Numbered from the stretch's first letter, positions 1-6,938 are shown. The stretch is 20,705 nucleotides of DNA from Candidatus Flexicrinis proximus (GCA_016712885.1 JADJQF010000038.1:1-20705); one strand, 5' to 3'. The notes: a model not told the origin generated them from the letters alone. A program made the numbers and translations.

Positions 1-68
1 AACGGATTTACCTGCTGATAAGTGACATTATCGGCAATCCTCATAATCGGACAACGAAGGGGGACTAA
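1..68 (+). CDS. C-terminal end of an upstream gene (partial)
   Basis: The frame beginning at base 3 is open from the window edge to a TAA at 66-68 and would encode the last 21 residues of a protein (RIYLLISDIIGN, then a basic and polar tail). The last base of this stop is the first base of the next ATG (TAATG). The same junction recurs at 7362 and similar ATGA junctions recur along the window, which supports this frame over the other two, whose stops lie at 16-18 and 23-25. Nothing can be said about function. The visible piece is very short, so the call rests on the junction style alone. Confidence 0.45.
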   Translation, partial: RIYLLISDIIGNPHNRTTKGD

Positions 69-412
69 TGAACATATCGGGTATACCGACTCAATCACCA
101 ACAATAACCATGCTTGCGCCTGGACGCTGCGAATCGAATCTTGACTTCGATGCAGATGAGTTACGCCCCAAACGACTTACGATCACATGCGATATTCCGC
201 ATGGCATCAGTTACATAGGCTTACAGGTTAGCGCGAAAACCCGTGCTGAACTGTTGGAAGGCGCGGCGCTCGACAGACTGATGGATTTTATCCGCACTGC
301 GCTGCTATCAGACCGCGATGTTTTTCTTATGCTGCGCGGCGATGCGCTACCAGCGGACCAGCTTCCAAGCGGTTTACAACAGTTGATAGATGGACACGAC
401 GAAGGGAGATAA
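68..412 (+). CDS. Hypothetical protein, 114 aa
   Basis: I do not recognise this protein. It is small and acidic, with a polar N-terminal third and a C-terminal half that looks helical (AELLEGAALDRLMDFIRTAL). No signal peptide, membrane segment or catalytic motif is visible. The ATG at 68 is chosen because a purine-rich Shine-Dalgarno run, GAAGGGGG at 56-63, stands 4 bases before it and the ATG overlaps an upstream stop as TAATG. The gene ends three bases before the start of a 32-codon gene. Its place just before the terminase genes suggests a small packaging or accessory protein, but this is positional inference only. Confidence 0.7.
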   Translation: MNISGIPTQSPTITMLAPGRCESNLDFDADELRPKRLTITCDIPHGISYIGLQVSAKTRAELLEGAALDRLMDFIRTALLSDRDVFLMLRGDALPADQLPSGLQQLIDGHDEGR

Positions 413-415
413 CGG

Positions 416-514
416 ATGCTAGACGCGCCCGTCCTCACCCCGCGTAACGACCTGACTGCCGACGATCCATTCGCTACCTGCGCGTGTTGCGGTCAGGTCA
501 AGATGACGAACTAG
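416..514 (+). CDS. Small CxCC-motif peptide, 32 aa
   Basis: ATG at 416 opens a 32-codon frame ending in TAG at 512-514. A near-perfect Shine-Dalgarno site, AAGGGAG at 402-408, sits 7 bases before the ATG, which is the main reason to believe it is translated. The C-terminal third reads FATCACCGQVKMTN, with three cysteines in a C-x-C-C cluster followed by Gly and Lys, like half of a zinc-binding knuckle. It follows the preceding gene by 3 bases, so it is probably coupled to it. The function is unknown. A two-cysteine-pair zinc ribbon cannot form from one chain; dimerisation or a redox role are possibilities only. Confidence 0.6.
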   Translation: MLDAPVLTPRNDLTADDPFATCACCGQVKMTN

Positions 515-677
515 CGCCGTCCGTTAGCGTTAAGTAATTCCCCGCTTTACGCCCGCGCGCGTGTACCCTCTAACTGGGGGGCATGCGCGCGTTTGCCCAC
601 GCCGCTTTACCGCCCCCATCATCTCCCCGTCAGCCGTCTAGTTTGCGCTAGGCGGCACGGGGTAACGGACGGGGTAC
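515..677 (+). other. Gene-free gap upstream of the terminase genes
   Basis: This 163-base stretch is the longest non-coding segment in the window. It holds two copies of CCGCTTTAC (542-550 and 602-610), each followed by C-rich sequence, two copies of GCGCGCGT (near 555-562 and 585-592) between them, a strong hairpin at 625-662 and a direct repeat of ACGGGGTA at 657-664 and 669-676. I see no convincing -35/-10 pair and no T-run that would make the hairpin an intrinsic terminator. In many tailed phages the packaging recognition site lies in or next to the small terminase gene, so this gap is a candidate site for packaging or late-operon control; that is inference. Confidence 0.5.
625..662 (+). 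promoter_or_regulatory. Strong hairpin before the small terminase gene
   Basis: The arm CCCCGT-CA-GCCGTCTAG (625-641) pairs with CTAGGCGGC-ACGGGG (648-662) around a 6-base loop TTTGCG. The pairing is continuous apart from a 2-base bulge (CA) and one G-U pair, about 15 pairs in all. It ends 15 bases before the TerS ATG, so in RNA it would sit next to the ribosome binding region. No T-tract follows, so a Rho-independent terminator is unlikely. It may be an mRNA 5'-end stabiliser, a translational control element or a protein binding site. Confidence 0.5.
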
Positions 678-1073
678 ATGGCGAAACGTTCCTACAGCGA
701 TAACGAAAAGGCTGCCGCGTTGCTGACACTCGAAAGCAACGGCGGCAATTTGTCGCGTACATCCCGCGAATTGAACATCCCTATCACGACGCTGGTGGAC
801 TGGCGTAACGGCCACGTTATCCCCGAAGTCTCGGACATCCGTAACGAAAACCGTACCCCACTCGTTGACCGGCTTATGAACGAACTAACTGCCGCTCTCA
901 ACCTGCTACCGGACAAACGCAGCGAGGCGTCCTACAGCGACCTAATGCGTGGTGTTGGCATCCTTACGGACAAGGTTCAACTGCTCTCCGGGGCCGACAC
1001 CGCCCGCGTCCGTGCCACGGTACACGTCACCTATGGCGCGGATACCGACGGGAGCGAAGATGCTCTCGACTAA
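678..1073 (+). CDS. Terminase small subunit (TerS), 131 aa
   Basis: This is the probable DNA-recognition subunit of the packaging motor, which binds the packaging site and loads the large subunit. Residues about 8-45 form a helix-turn-helix: a basic start (MAKRSYSDNEK), then GGNLSRTSRELNIPITTLVD as turn and recognition helix, followed by WRNG. Residues about 60-110 are helical and could form the oligomerisation part. The length suits the family. The start is set by GGGG at 671-674, close to the ATG, although the spacing is short. The next gene, the large terminase, begins inside its last codons (14-base overlap), and this adjacency is the strongest support. A plain HTH regulator is a less likely alternative. 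Confidence 0.75.
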   Translation: MAKRSYSDNEKAAALLTLESNGGNLSRTSRELNIPITTLVDWRNGHVIPEVSDIRNENRTPLVDRLMNELTAALNLLPDKRSEASYSDLMRGVGILTDKVQLLSGADTARVRATVHVTYGADTDGSEDALD

Positions 1074-2313
1074 CCGGCACAGCGCATCCCGTCCGCAGAC
1101 GATCAACGTCCGCCTTCCAGCGCGGCACAGTGGACAGCGGCAATTATGGCAAGCGGTCAGGCATGCTCGCGTCGCTATAGCCCCATGCGGGCGCGGCTTT
1201 GGCAAGTCTGAGGAGTTTGTCCGTGAGCTTGCGGATGATGCGTTAGCGGGATTGCAGTGTCACTATGGTGCGCCGGACTATCGCCGCGTTGAGGAAGTCT
1301 ACGACCGGCTGTATCGCGCGCTCCTGCCGACGATTGACCGCAAGGTATACGCACAGCGGATTGACCTTATCACCGGCGGACGGATTGAGTTTTGGACGCT
1401 GAAGGATAAGACGGCGGGGCAGTCTCGACACCCTGATCGGTGGACAATTGACGAGGCCGGGCTGGTGCCATACCTCGGTGCCATCGTAGAGGACTCTATC
1501 ATGCCCTCGCTGACTTCCCGCAAGGGCATTTTGCGTATCAGCGGCACGCCCAAAGGGCAAAACGATTATTTCCATTTCTGGAATAAAGCGCACCGTGAGC
1601 CGGAGTGGGCGTACTTCCAGGCCACGTCCTACGGCAATCCCATGATTGATCGTAACGAACTAGACCGCTTGAAGCCAGAGAACGGCGGCATGACTGAGAA
1701 CCGCTACCGGCAGGAAATCCTAGCCGAGTTCCTGGAAGATGGCGCGGGCGTGTTCCGTTACGTCCGACGCGCGGTATACGGTCCTCAACCGTCGATTGCC
1801 GACCTCGCAGGCCGTCAGATCGTTATCGGCGTTGACCTCGGCAAAATCAACGATTACACGGTATTCGCGGCGCTTGACCTGACGACGGGGCAGATTGTCC
1901 GCATAGACCGCATGCAAGGCGATTACACGTCGCAGCTTGCGCGCCTTCGTGACCTATGCGCCATCGTCAAGCCGTCAACGCTCATTATCGAAACGAATAC
2001 CGGACAGATGTTTATCGAAGAGGCGCGGCGCATGGCCTTACCCGTTGTCGGGTTCACCACTACCGCCGCAACCAAGCAGCCGCTGATTGAACGGTTAGCG
2101 CTGGCCTTCGAGCATCAGACTATCGGCATACCCGATGACGCGGTGCTTATCTCCGAACTGATGGCATACGAGAGCGAACGTTTACCCGGCGGCAGTGTGC
2201 GCTACAGCGCGCCCGACGGTCAGCACGACGATACGGTGATGGCGGTCGCCCTGGCATGGTACGCCATGCGTCGGGGCGAAAGAACCTGGGGCGAAAGGTC
2301 AATCTACGAATGA
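1060..2313 (+). CDS. Terminase large subunit (TerL), 417 aa
   Basis: This is the ATPase-nuclease that drives DNA into the prohead and cuts the concatemer. The N-terminal ATPase domain shows Walker A GRGFGKS at residues 44-50, Walker B RWTIDEA at 127-133 and the coupling motif SGTPKG at 161-166. The C-terminal RNase H-like nuclease shows the acidic residues D259 (IGVDLGK), E311 (TLIIETN) and D390/D391 (GQHDDTV). ATG 1060 is preferred over an in-frame ATG at 949 because GGGAGCGA lies just before it, the upstream extension overlaps TerS heavily, and Walker A then falls where the family has it. It overlaps TerS by 14 bases and the portal start by 4 bases. All motor and nuclease residues that I expect are present. 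Confidence 0.95.
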   Translation: MLSTNRHSASRPQTINVRLPARHSGQRQLWQAVRHARVAIAPCGRGFGKSEEFVRELADDALAGLQCHYGAPDYRRVEEVYDRLYRALLPTIDRKVYAQRIDLITGGRIEFWTLKDKTAGQSRHPDRWTIDEAGLVPYLGAIVEDSIMPSLTSRKGILRISGTPKGQNDYFHFWNKAHREPEWAYFQATSYGNPMIDRNELDRLKPENGGMTENRYRQEILAEFLEDGAGVFRYVRRAVYGPQPSIADLAGRQIVIGVDLGKINDYTVFAALDLTTGQIVRIDRMQGDYTSQLARLRDLCAIVKPSTLIIETNTGQMFIEEARRMALPVVGFTTTAATKQPLIERLALAFEHQTIGIPDDAVLISELMAYESERLPGGSVRYSAPDGQHDDTVMAVALAWYAMRRGERTWGERSIYE

Positions 2314-4649
2314 GCCGCATATCCCGTTTTCAAAATCGTATCAAGGCCGCTATGCGCGCCTTCAATGAACCCGGTATCGTTCGCAGTGCGAAGGGTTGGG
2401 GCGGCGGAAACTATAGCTATACCGGCGGTCACTCGTCAGACCTCAGCGTCGGCACGCAAGCGATGTGGTCCAAATGGGGAGCCGCCGCCGCGCTACTAGT
2501 GAACCATGCGGTATACGCCTGCGTCACCAAGCGGGCGGAGGCAGTCACCGGCTTACCGTTTCGCATTGTCGATAAGGCCACGCGCAAACCGTTGTCCGAT
2601 GTGCAGCAGGAACGTGACCCGCTCATACGCGCCCTGAAGATGTATTCGAGGCACTATGGCGGACAGTCGCTATTCCAGGAATGGATGTACGAACGGGACA
2701 TCACCGGCGAAGTCTACTTAGAGCCGCTCTATGATTACTCAGGCCGCCCGGTTGGGCTTGACCTGCTCTCATCGCTGAACGTTACCCCGTGGTCTACCGA
2801 CGGGTTTACCATCGCCTACTATGATTACATCATCGGTTCGTATAGTTCGCAGATCGCGTCCGACCGGCTGGTATACGACCGCAATACCATCGCGCGCATG
2901 ACCAATATCAACGGGTACTCCCCGGTACTGGTGGCAGTCGGTGGCAACGCCGCCGGGATTATGCAGGCCAGTGGTAAGGCGGTACTCGCCTATTTCAATA
3001 ACGACGGTCTGCCGGGCAGCACGATCATGCCGAAACAGGGTGACCTCTCATTCGCGGATGCTGAGATTGACCGCATCCGGCGCGTATTGCAACCGGCTAA
3101 GAACGCCAGCGGCAAATACATGACCGCCATCATCCCGCATAACGTGGAATTCTTTCAGTCTCAGCAACCTGACCTCTTGAAGTGGGCGGAACTCCTGCGC
3201 GCGGTAGAACCGCAGATTTACACGGCGTTTCGCACCCCGCGCTCAGTGGCAGGGGATAGCGATAGCACCAGCTATCAGGCGTCACCGAACGACAAGGTAA
3301 ACTTTGACGCGGTAATCCGCTCGACTGCCGATGACATCGCGCTCACCATCAACACGGCACTAGCGCCGCTGTTCTATGGCGAAACGGAGCCTAGCGTAGA
3401 ATTCGAATTCGAGACGGCAGAACTAGAGCATATCGATCCCGAGGAACGCCAGGCCGCGCGCGATGCGTGGGAGACCGGCGCGATTACCCTCAACGAGTAC
3501 CGGCAGTGGATAGGGCTGGAGACCATCGATACAGGTGACGTGTATCAAAAGAAAATCGGCGCGGAATACATCACCGGCGAGATGTTGAAACCATCACCGG
3601 TCATTGTTAGCACGCCGCTCCCGGAGCCTACCCCGCCGCCCGCCCAACTGCCAGAGACGACTAACGCCCGCGCGCCGATTGACGAACTGGAATCGTTCGC
3701 CCGTTTCTATCGCAACAATGGCGGCAAGCGCGCGTTTACCTGGAAGTCGATTGACGATGCGACCGGCGCGTGCATCGAATCGGACTGCGCTATCGCGCCC
3801 GACATGCCTAGCGTGAAGGCCGTTATCGAAGGTTGGCACACGGTCCTGTCCGCACGTGCGGGCACCACCGACTATGCGCGCAAGTCTGCCGACGAACTGC
3901 CGGAAGCGACACAGGCTTACATGCGGACGCTGCAAAGCATCGGCTATCCAGTGTCGGTCTGGAATGCAGCTGCGGCAGACCACTATGCCCGTGTACTCGG
4001 CATTAAAGCACTGTCGAATGTGCGTAACCGTTTCGAGGCCGAATGTCTACGCCTGATGACGCGCGCCGCGAATGAGAAGATTATCCGCACCCGTTTCATG
4101 GCCGACATGGAAGTGACGCTATTCCGCTATGCGCGCCTGGCCCTGATCGAAGGCTACGCCGATGGCGGCATAGACGACTATGAACCCGACGAAGATGACG
4201 ACCGCTATCTACTCGACTTCAACAACGAACAGCGCGCTTTCATTCGCAACGTATCCGACACGCTGTATGCCGATGACGCCATCACGCATGACGAGATTAA
4301 GGGTAAGCCGCAGATGTGGTGGAATAAGTCGGTACATCCGGCCTACACCGAGGGGCTACTACGCGCCTCGAAAGATGGCATAGGTGTGTACTACATGGGG
4401 CCGACGGAAGATAAGTGTGTCGACTGCCCGCGCTTGCACCTACAGGCGCGCAAGTTCTCAACGTGGGTAAAGTATCTCGGGCGCGAACTTGTGCCATCCG
4501 GCGCGACAGAATGCGGTGGGTTCAAGTGCGAATGTGTTATCACGCCGAAACAGACCGCCGTATCACGCGGCAGCTTACCCCGGTTGGTCGGATACCGTAA
4601 GGCCGTGACGACCGGCATAGACCTGGAGGTTATCAATGTTGCACGATGA
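2310..4649 (+). CDS. Portal protein fused to a head-morphogenesis (Mu gpF/SPP1 gp7-like) domain, 779 aa
   Basis: The first ~425 residues resemble an HK97-type portal, the dodecameric ring through which DNA enters. Near the end of that part are the segment PQIYTAFRTPRSVAG and the family-like GAITLNEYRQWIGLE. A Pro-rich linker follows (about 427-455, PLPEPTPPPAQLP). The C-terminal ~320 residues resemble minor head proteins of the Mu gpF/SPP1 gp7 group and end with a Cys/His cluster: C703, C706, H710, C735, C740 and C742, a likely metal site. These two proteins are often separate neighbouring genes, so this looks like a fusion. ATG 2310 overlaps the TerL stop as ATGA and has GAAAGG at 2293-2298; an in-frame ATG at 2256 would lie inside TerL. 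The portal call is firm, the C-terminal domain call moderate. Confidence 0.88.
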   Translation: MSRISRFQNRIKAAMRAFNEPGIVRSAKGWGGGNYSYTGGHSSDLSVGTQAMWSKWGAAAALLVNHAVYACVTKRAEAVTGLPFRIVDKATRKPLSDVQQERDPLIRALKMYSRHYGGQSLFQEWMYERDITGEVYLEPLYDYSGRPVGLDLLSSLNVTPWSTDGFTIAYYDYIIGSYSSQIASDRLVYDRNTIARMTNINGYSPVLVAVGGNAAGIMQASGKAVLAYFNNDGLPGSTIMPKQGDLSFADAEIDRIRRVLQPAKNASGKYMTAIIPHNVEFFQSQQPDLLKWAELLRAVEPQIYTAFRTPRSVAGDSDSTSYQASPNDKVNFDAVIRSTADDIALTINTALAPLFYGETEPSVEFEFETAELEHIDPEERQAARDAWETGAITLNEYRQWIGLETIDTGDVYQKKIGAEYITGEMLKPSPVIVSTPLPEPTPPPAQLPETTNARAPIDELESFARFYRNNGGKRAFTWKSIDDATGACIESDCAIAPDMPSVKAVIEGWHTVLSARAGTTDYARKSADELPEATQAYMRTLQSIGYPVSVWNAAAADHYARVLGIKALSNVRNRFEAECLRLMTRAANEKIIRTRFMADMEVTLFRYARLALIEGYADGGIDDYEPDEDDDRYLLDFNNEQRAFIRNVSDTLYADDAITHDEIKGKPQMWWNKSVHPAYTEGLLRASKDGIGVYYMGPTEDKCVDCPRLHLQARKFSTWVKYLGRELVPSGATECGGFKCECVITPKQTAVSRGSLPRLVGYRKAVTTGIDLEVINVAR

Positions 4650-6912
4650 CGGGCTAATGTCCATCGGCCAAAGCATCAAGTCGCTTGGCAACAATCGCAT
4701 CGGCGGCTATCTCGTGGCATGGGGTAAGCCCGGTGACACCGATCTGACCAATGAATACTTTACGGCGGATACTGACTTTATGTTGGACCGCTTTCCGATT
4801 GCCGGTCAAGCGCTGGTTCTGTATCACCACGCGATGGACGATGCGGCCAAAGGCTACGAACTCGGCACCTTCGACACCGCCACCGTAGACGATTACGGAC
4901 TGTGGGCAGAAGCGCAGCTTGAAGTAGCAGAGAAATACAAGAAAGATCCACGGGTAAGGGCGAAACTAGAGAACCTTATCCTCAAAATCAAGGCGTTAGT
5001 CGAGCGGCAGGCGTTGGGCTGGTCCTCTGGTACCGCGCCGCAGCTCGTGGAACGTGACGGCGGTCATATCCGCCGCTGGCCGATTGTGGAGGGTTCGCTT
5101 ACGCCTTCCCCGGCCCAACCTGGCAAGACGCGCATTCAGGCAATCAAGGCACTCACTGCCGCCGATACCCTAGAGAGCCTCTTGGCTATAGAGGGTGAGG
5201 ATGGCGCAGGTGCGAGAGGGCTAGAACCGGCGCTTAAAACCGTATCAGATAGACAAGACAAGGAGGCTACTATGGCCGCTATCAAGAACTCAAGCGCCAT
5301 CATCGAAGCGGTGATGGCAGAGTTCCCCGAAATCACTGCCGAACAGGTCGTGCGCCTGACCGCCGCCATCGAAGGCTCATACGCCCCGATGGTCGAAGCC
5401 GTCAATGCCGCCGAACCCGAGGAACTGGCAGTCGAAGAAGAACTGTTTGACGAAGAAAAGGCAACCCCGACGCAGAAGACCGCCGCAGAGTTTGCCCAGA
5501 TCGTCGCACGGTTCGCCCGTCAGGAACTGAAGAGCGCCGCAATCAAGCCATTCAAGGGCTACGGAAAGCGCGCGACCAATGACCCGTATGCCAACGGCGC
5601 AAAGGCACAAGCCGCCGCTAACACGAATGGAGAGACCATGAATAATCAGAAGTCGGCCCCCTGGGCTAACAATGGCGCGCCGGTCGAAATCGAAAATCTC
5701 GCGCTGAAGTCGGCTTTCGGTCACTTGGACCCGCGCGACATCAGCGCCGCGTTGGACCTGGAACGCCTCGTGAATGAGAGCGGCCGCCGCGTCGCATGGA
5801 ATAGCCCAGCCGCCAAGGGTATCCTTGTGCAGACGTGGGCTGCCCACGCGCTCGAAATGGCCCGCGCCGGTAAGCTGCACCTGGACTTCTACGGCGCGCA
5901 GAAGGCCGCCGCCATCAAGAGCATGAAGGCCGACGAACTGGATAACACCGGTCAGACCGGCTACGGCCCCGAGTACGTGCATACCAACTGGCGCGACCAG
6001 CTTTGGGAAACCGCCCGCGCCGATAACGTGGTCCTGCCCAACTTCGTACAGTTCGAAATGGACGCCGAGGTTATCAAGCGGCCCATTCGCAGCACGCGCG
6101 GCACGGTCTATCACCCGATTGAGCCAATCGATCTGGCCGATGGCGATTTCAGCGGCGGCACCATCACGACCTCGAAACTCGGCACGGCAGTCAAGACCTG
6201 GACAGCGCAGGAACTGGCCGTGTCTATCCCGTTCTCAACCCGGTTGGATCAGGACAGCATCATCCCGTTTGCCCAGTTTGTCCGTGCGACCGCGACCGCT
6301 GACCTCAGCCGTTCGGTTGACCATGTGCTTATCCAGGGCGATAACGCCACATCAGCCAACATCAACTATGACGGCGATACCACTCCGACGACTGCGGATT
6401 ACACCGTATTCGATGCGACGTGGCTTGACGGTCTGGCGAATGGCGTTGATGCCGGCGGCGACGCGGTGACCATCGATGACGTGGAAGCCCTGCGCCGCAA
6501 GATGAGCATCGAAATCGTCAGCGTTGAGGATATGGTGTTTTTCACCGATCCGTACATGGAAAGCCGCTTGCGCCTGATGGATGCGTTCATTAGCGCCTCC
6601 AGCTATGGCGGCCCGGCCCCAGTACGCACCGGCGAAATCGGCACGCTCGGCGGTATCCGCGTCCTGCGGACCCCGGTCATGCTCAAGACCGCCAGCGATG
6701 GCAAGATCACCTACAACGCCGCAGGCACGCTCTCGCGCCTCCTGCTGGTACACATGCCGTCCTACGAACTCGGCTGGCGCCGCCGGATGGATGTCTATCT
6801 CGGCACCTCGCCAGATGGTCGCGCCCAACTGCTGACCGTCAATGCGCGGTTGGACCTGCAAAACAACGCCCTGACGGGCCGCGCCGCCGGTCTGTACAAC
6901 GCACTCGCCTAA
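4636..6912 (+). CDS. Prohead protease-scaffold-major capsid polyprotein, 758 aa
   Basis: One uninterrupted frame holds three head-assembly parts. Residues about 18-172 are an HK97-type prohead protease: the catalytic His region is LYHHAMD (H64/H65), and GWSSG (S130/S131) leads into PQLVER and the characteristic WPIVEGSLTPSPA. Residues about 213-334 are acidic and helical, like a scaffold or HK97 delta domain. Residues about 335-758 are an HK97-fold capsid protein, with an E-loop/P-domain-like middle and the C-terminal pattern GTLGGIRVLRTPVM. GGAGG at 4625-4629 is 6 bases before ATG 4636, which lies inside the end of the portal gene. Two further in-frame ATGs (5272, 5638) have their own ribosome sites. 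Protease and capsid are normally separate genes; a lost stop through sequence error is possible. Confidence 0.87.
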   Translation: MLHDDGLMSIGQSIKSLGNNRIGGYLVAWGKPGDTDLTNEYFTADTDFMLDRFPIAGQALVLYHHAMDDAAKGYELGTFDTATVDDYGLWAEAQLEVAEKYKKDPRVRAKLENLILKIKALVERQALGWSSGTAPQLVERDGGHIRRWPIVEGSLTPSPAQPGKTRIQAIKALTAADTLESLLAIEGEDGAGARGLEPALKTVSDRQDKEATMAAIKNSSAIIEAVMAEFPEITAEQVVRLTAAIEGSYAPMVEAVNAAEPEELAVEEELFDEEKATPTQKTAAEFAQIVARFARQELKSAAIKPFKGYGKRATNDPYANGAKAQAAANTNGETMNNQKSAPWANNGAPVEIENLALKSAFGHLDPRDISAALDLERLVNESGRRVAWNSPAAKGILVQTWAAHALEMARAGKLHLDFYGAQKAAAIKSMKADELDNTGQTGYGPEYVHTNWRDQLWETARADNVVLPNFVQFEMDAEVIKRPIRSTRGTVYHPIEPIDLADGDFSGGTITTSKLGTAVKTWTAQELAVSIPFSTRLDQDSIIPFAQFVRATATADLSRSVDHVLIQGDNATSANINYDGDTTPTTADYTVFDATWLDGLANGVDAGGDAVTIDDVEALRRKMSIEIVSVEDMVFFTDPYMESRLRLMDAFISASSYGGPAPVRTGEIGTLGGIRVLRTPVMLKTASDGKITYNAAGTLSRLLLVHMPSYELGWRRRMDVYLGTSPDGRAQLLTVNARLDLQNNALTGRAAGLYNALA
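5261..5274 (+). promoter_or_regulatory. Internal ribosome binding site and start for scaffold + capsid
   Basis: A full Shine-Dalgarno hexamer, AGGAGG at 5261-5266, lies 5 bases before an ATG at 5272 that is in frame with the protease-capsid reading frame. It is the best Shine-Dalgarno match that I noticed in the window. It falls exactly where a separate capsid gene would be expected to start. Its presence inside an open frame argues that it is used. Confidence 0.75.
5272..6912 (+). CDS. Internal-start product: scaffold/delta domain + major capsid protein, 546 aa
   Basis: Initiation at ATG 5272 would give a protein starting MAAIKNSSAIIEAVMAEF, the equivalent of an HK97 gp5 precursor: about 122 residues of acidic helical delta/scaffold domain, then the capsid domain. 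The first part contains a strongly acidic patch (EEELFDEEKA) and a basic stretch (ELKSAAIKPFKGYGKR) that could hold the protease cleavage site. This is probably the abundant precursor, with the 758-residue form as a minor species carrying the protease. The internal start is seen in the sequence; its use is inference. Confidence 0.6.
   Translation: MAAIKNSSAIIEAVMAEFPEITAEQVVRLTAAIEGSYAPMVEAVNAAEPEELAVEEELFDEEKATPTQKTAAEFAQIVARFARQELKSAAIKPFKGYGKRATNDPYANGAKAQAAANTNGETMNNQKSAPWANNGAPVEIENLALKSAFGHLDPRDISAALDLERLVNESGRRVAWNSPAAKGILVQTWAAHALEMARAGKLHLDFYGAQKAAAIKSMKADELDNTGQTGYGPEYVHTNWRDQLWETARADNVVLPNFVQFEMDAEVIKRPIRSTRGTVYHPIEPIDLADGDFSGGTITTSKLGTAVKTWTAQELAVSIPFSTRLDQDSIIPFAQFVRATATADLSRSVDHVLIQGDNATSANINYDGDTTPTTADYTVFDATWLDGLANGVDAGGDAVTIDDVEALRRKMSIEIVSVEDMVFFTDPYMESRLRLMDAFISASSYGGPAPVRTGEIGTLGGIRVLRTPVMLKTASDGKITYNAAGTLSRLLLVHMPSYELGWRRRMDVYLGTSPDGRAQLLTVNARLDLQNNALTGRAAGLYNALA
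5638..6912 (+). CDS. Possible second internal start: major capsid protein alone, 424 aa
   Basis: ATG 5638 is in frame and has GGAG at 5629-5632 with 5 bases between. It would begin MNNQKSAPWANN, at the boundary between the Ala/Lys-rich end of the scaffold and the capsid domain. The product would match the mature capsid size expected after removal of a delta domain. The ribosome site is weaker than at 5272, so this may be a chance match, or a vestige of a time when scaffold and capsid were separate genes. Confidence 0.35.
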   Translation: MNNQKSAPWANNGAPVEIENLALKSAFGHLDPRDISAALDLERLVNESGRRVAWNSPAAKGILVQTWAAHALEMARAGKLHLDFYGAQKAAAIKSMKADELDNTGQTGYGPEYVHTNWRDQLWETARADNVVLPNFVQFEMDAEVIKRPIRSTRGTVYHPIEPIDLADGDFSGGTITTSKLGTAVKTWTAQELAVSIPFSTRLDQDSIIPFAQFVRATATADLSRSVDHVLIQGDNATSANINYDGDTTPTTADYTVFDATWLDGLANGVDAGGDAVTIDDVEALRRKMSIEIVSVEDMVFFTDPYMESRLRLMDAFISASSYGGPAPVRTGEIGTLGGIRVLRTPVMLKTASDGKITYNAAGTLSRLLLVHMPSYELGWRRRMDVYLGTSPDGRAQLLTVNARLDLQNNALTGRAAGLYNALA

Positions 6913-6916
6913 CAAG

Positions 6917-6938
6917 AGGGGGCGGGATAACCGCCCCT
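6917..6938 (+). promoter_or_regulatory. Hairpin between capsid and decoration genes
   Basis: GGGGCGG (6919-6925) pairs perfectly with CCGCCCC (6931-6937) around a 5-base loop GATAA, with one more G-U pair outside. It lies in the 42-base gap after the capsid stop and ends just before the Shine-Dalgarno site AGAGGA of the next gene. No T-run follows, so it is unlikely to be a full terminator. It may protect the 3' end of a processed capsid message or tune expression of the downstream genes. Confidence 0.5.

Noticed and set aside
22..47. Possible sigma70-type promoter: GTGACA at 22-27 and CATAAT at 42-47
   Set aside because: The spacing is only 14 bases, well short of the usual 16-18, and the region appears to be the coding end of an upstream gene coupled by TAATG.
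625..662. Rho-independent terminator before TerS
   Set aside because: The stem is strong, but no T-run follows and the downstream genes start within 16 bases, so termination here is not supported.
949..1059. Upstream in-frame ATG that would lengthen TerL by 37 residues
   Set aside because: The extension overlaps TerS coding almost entirely, has no matching ribosome site, and reads as low-quality sequence. ATG 1060 has a good site and the typical 14-base overlap.
5377..6114. Long open frame on the minus strand (245 codons) inside the capsid gene
   Set aside because: It is antisense to a strongly supported capsid coding region, has no ribosome site or recognisable domain, and GC-rich codon bias readily leaves such shadow frames open.
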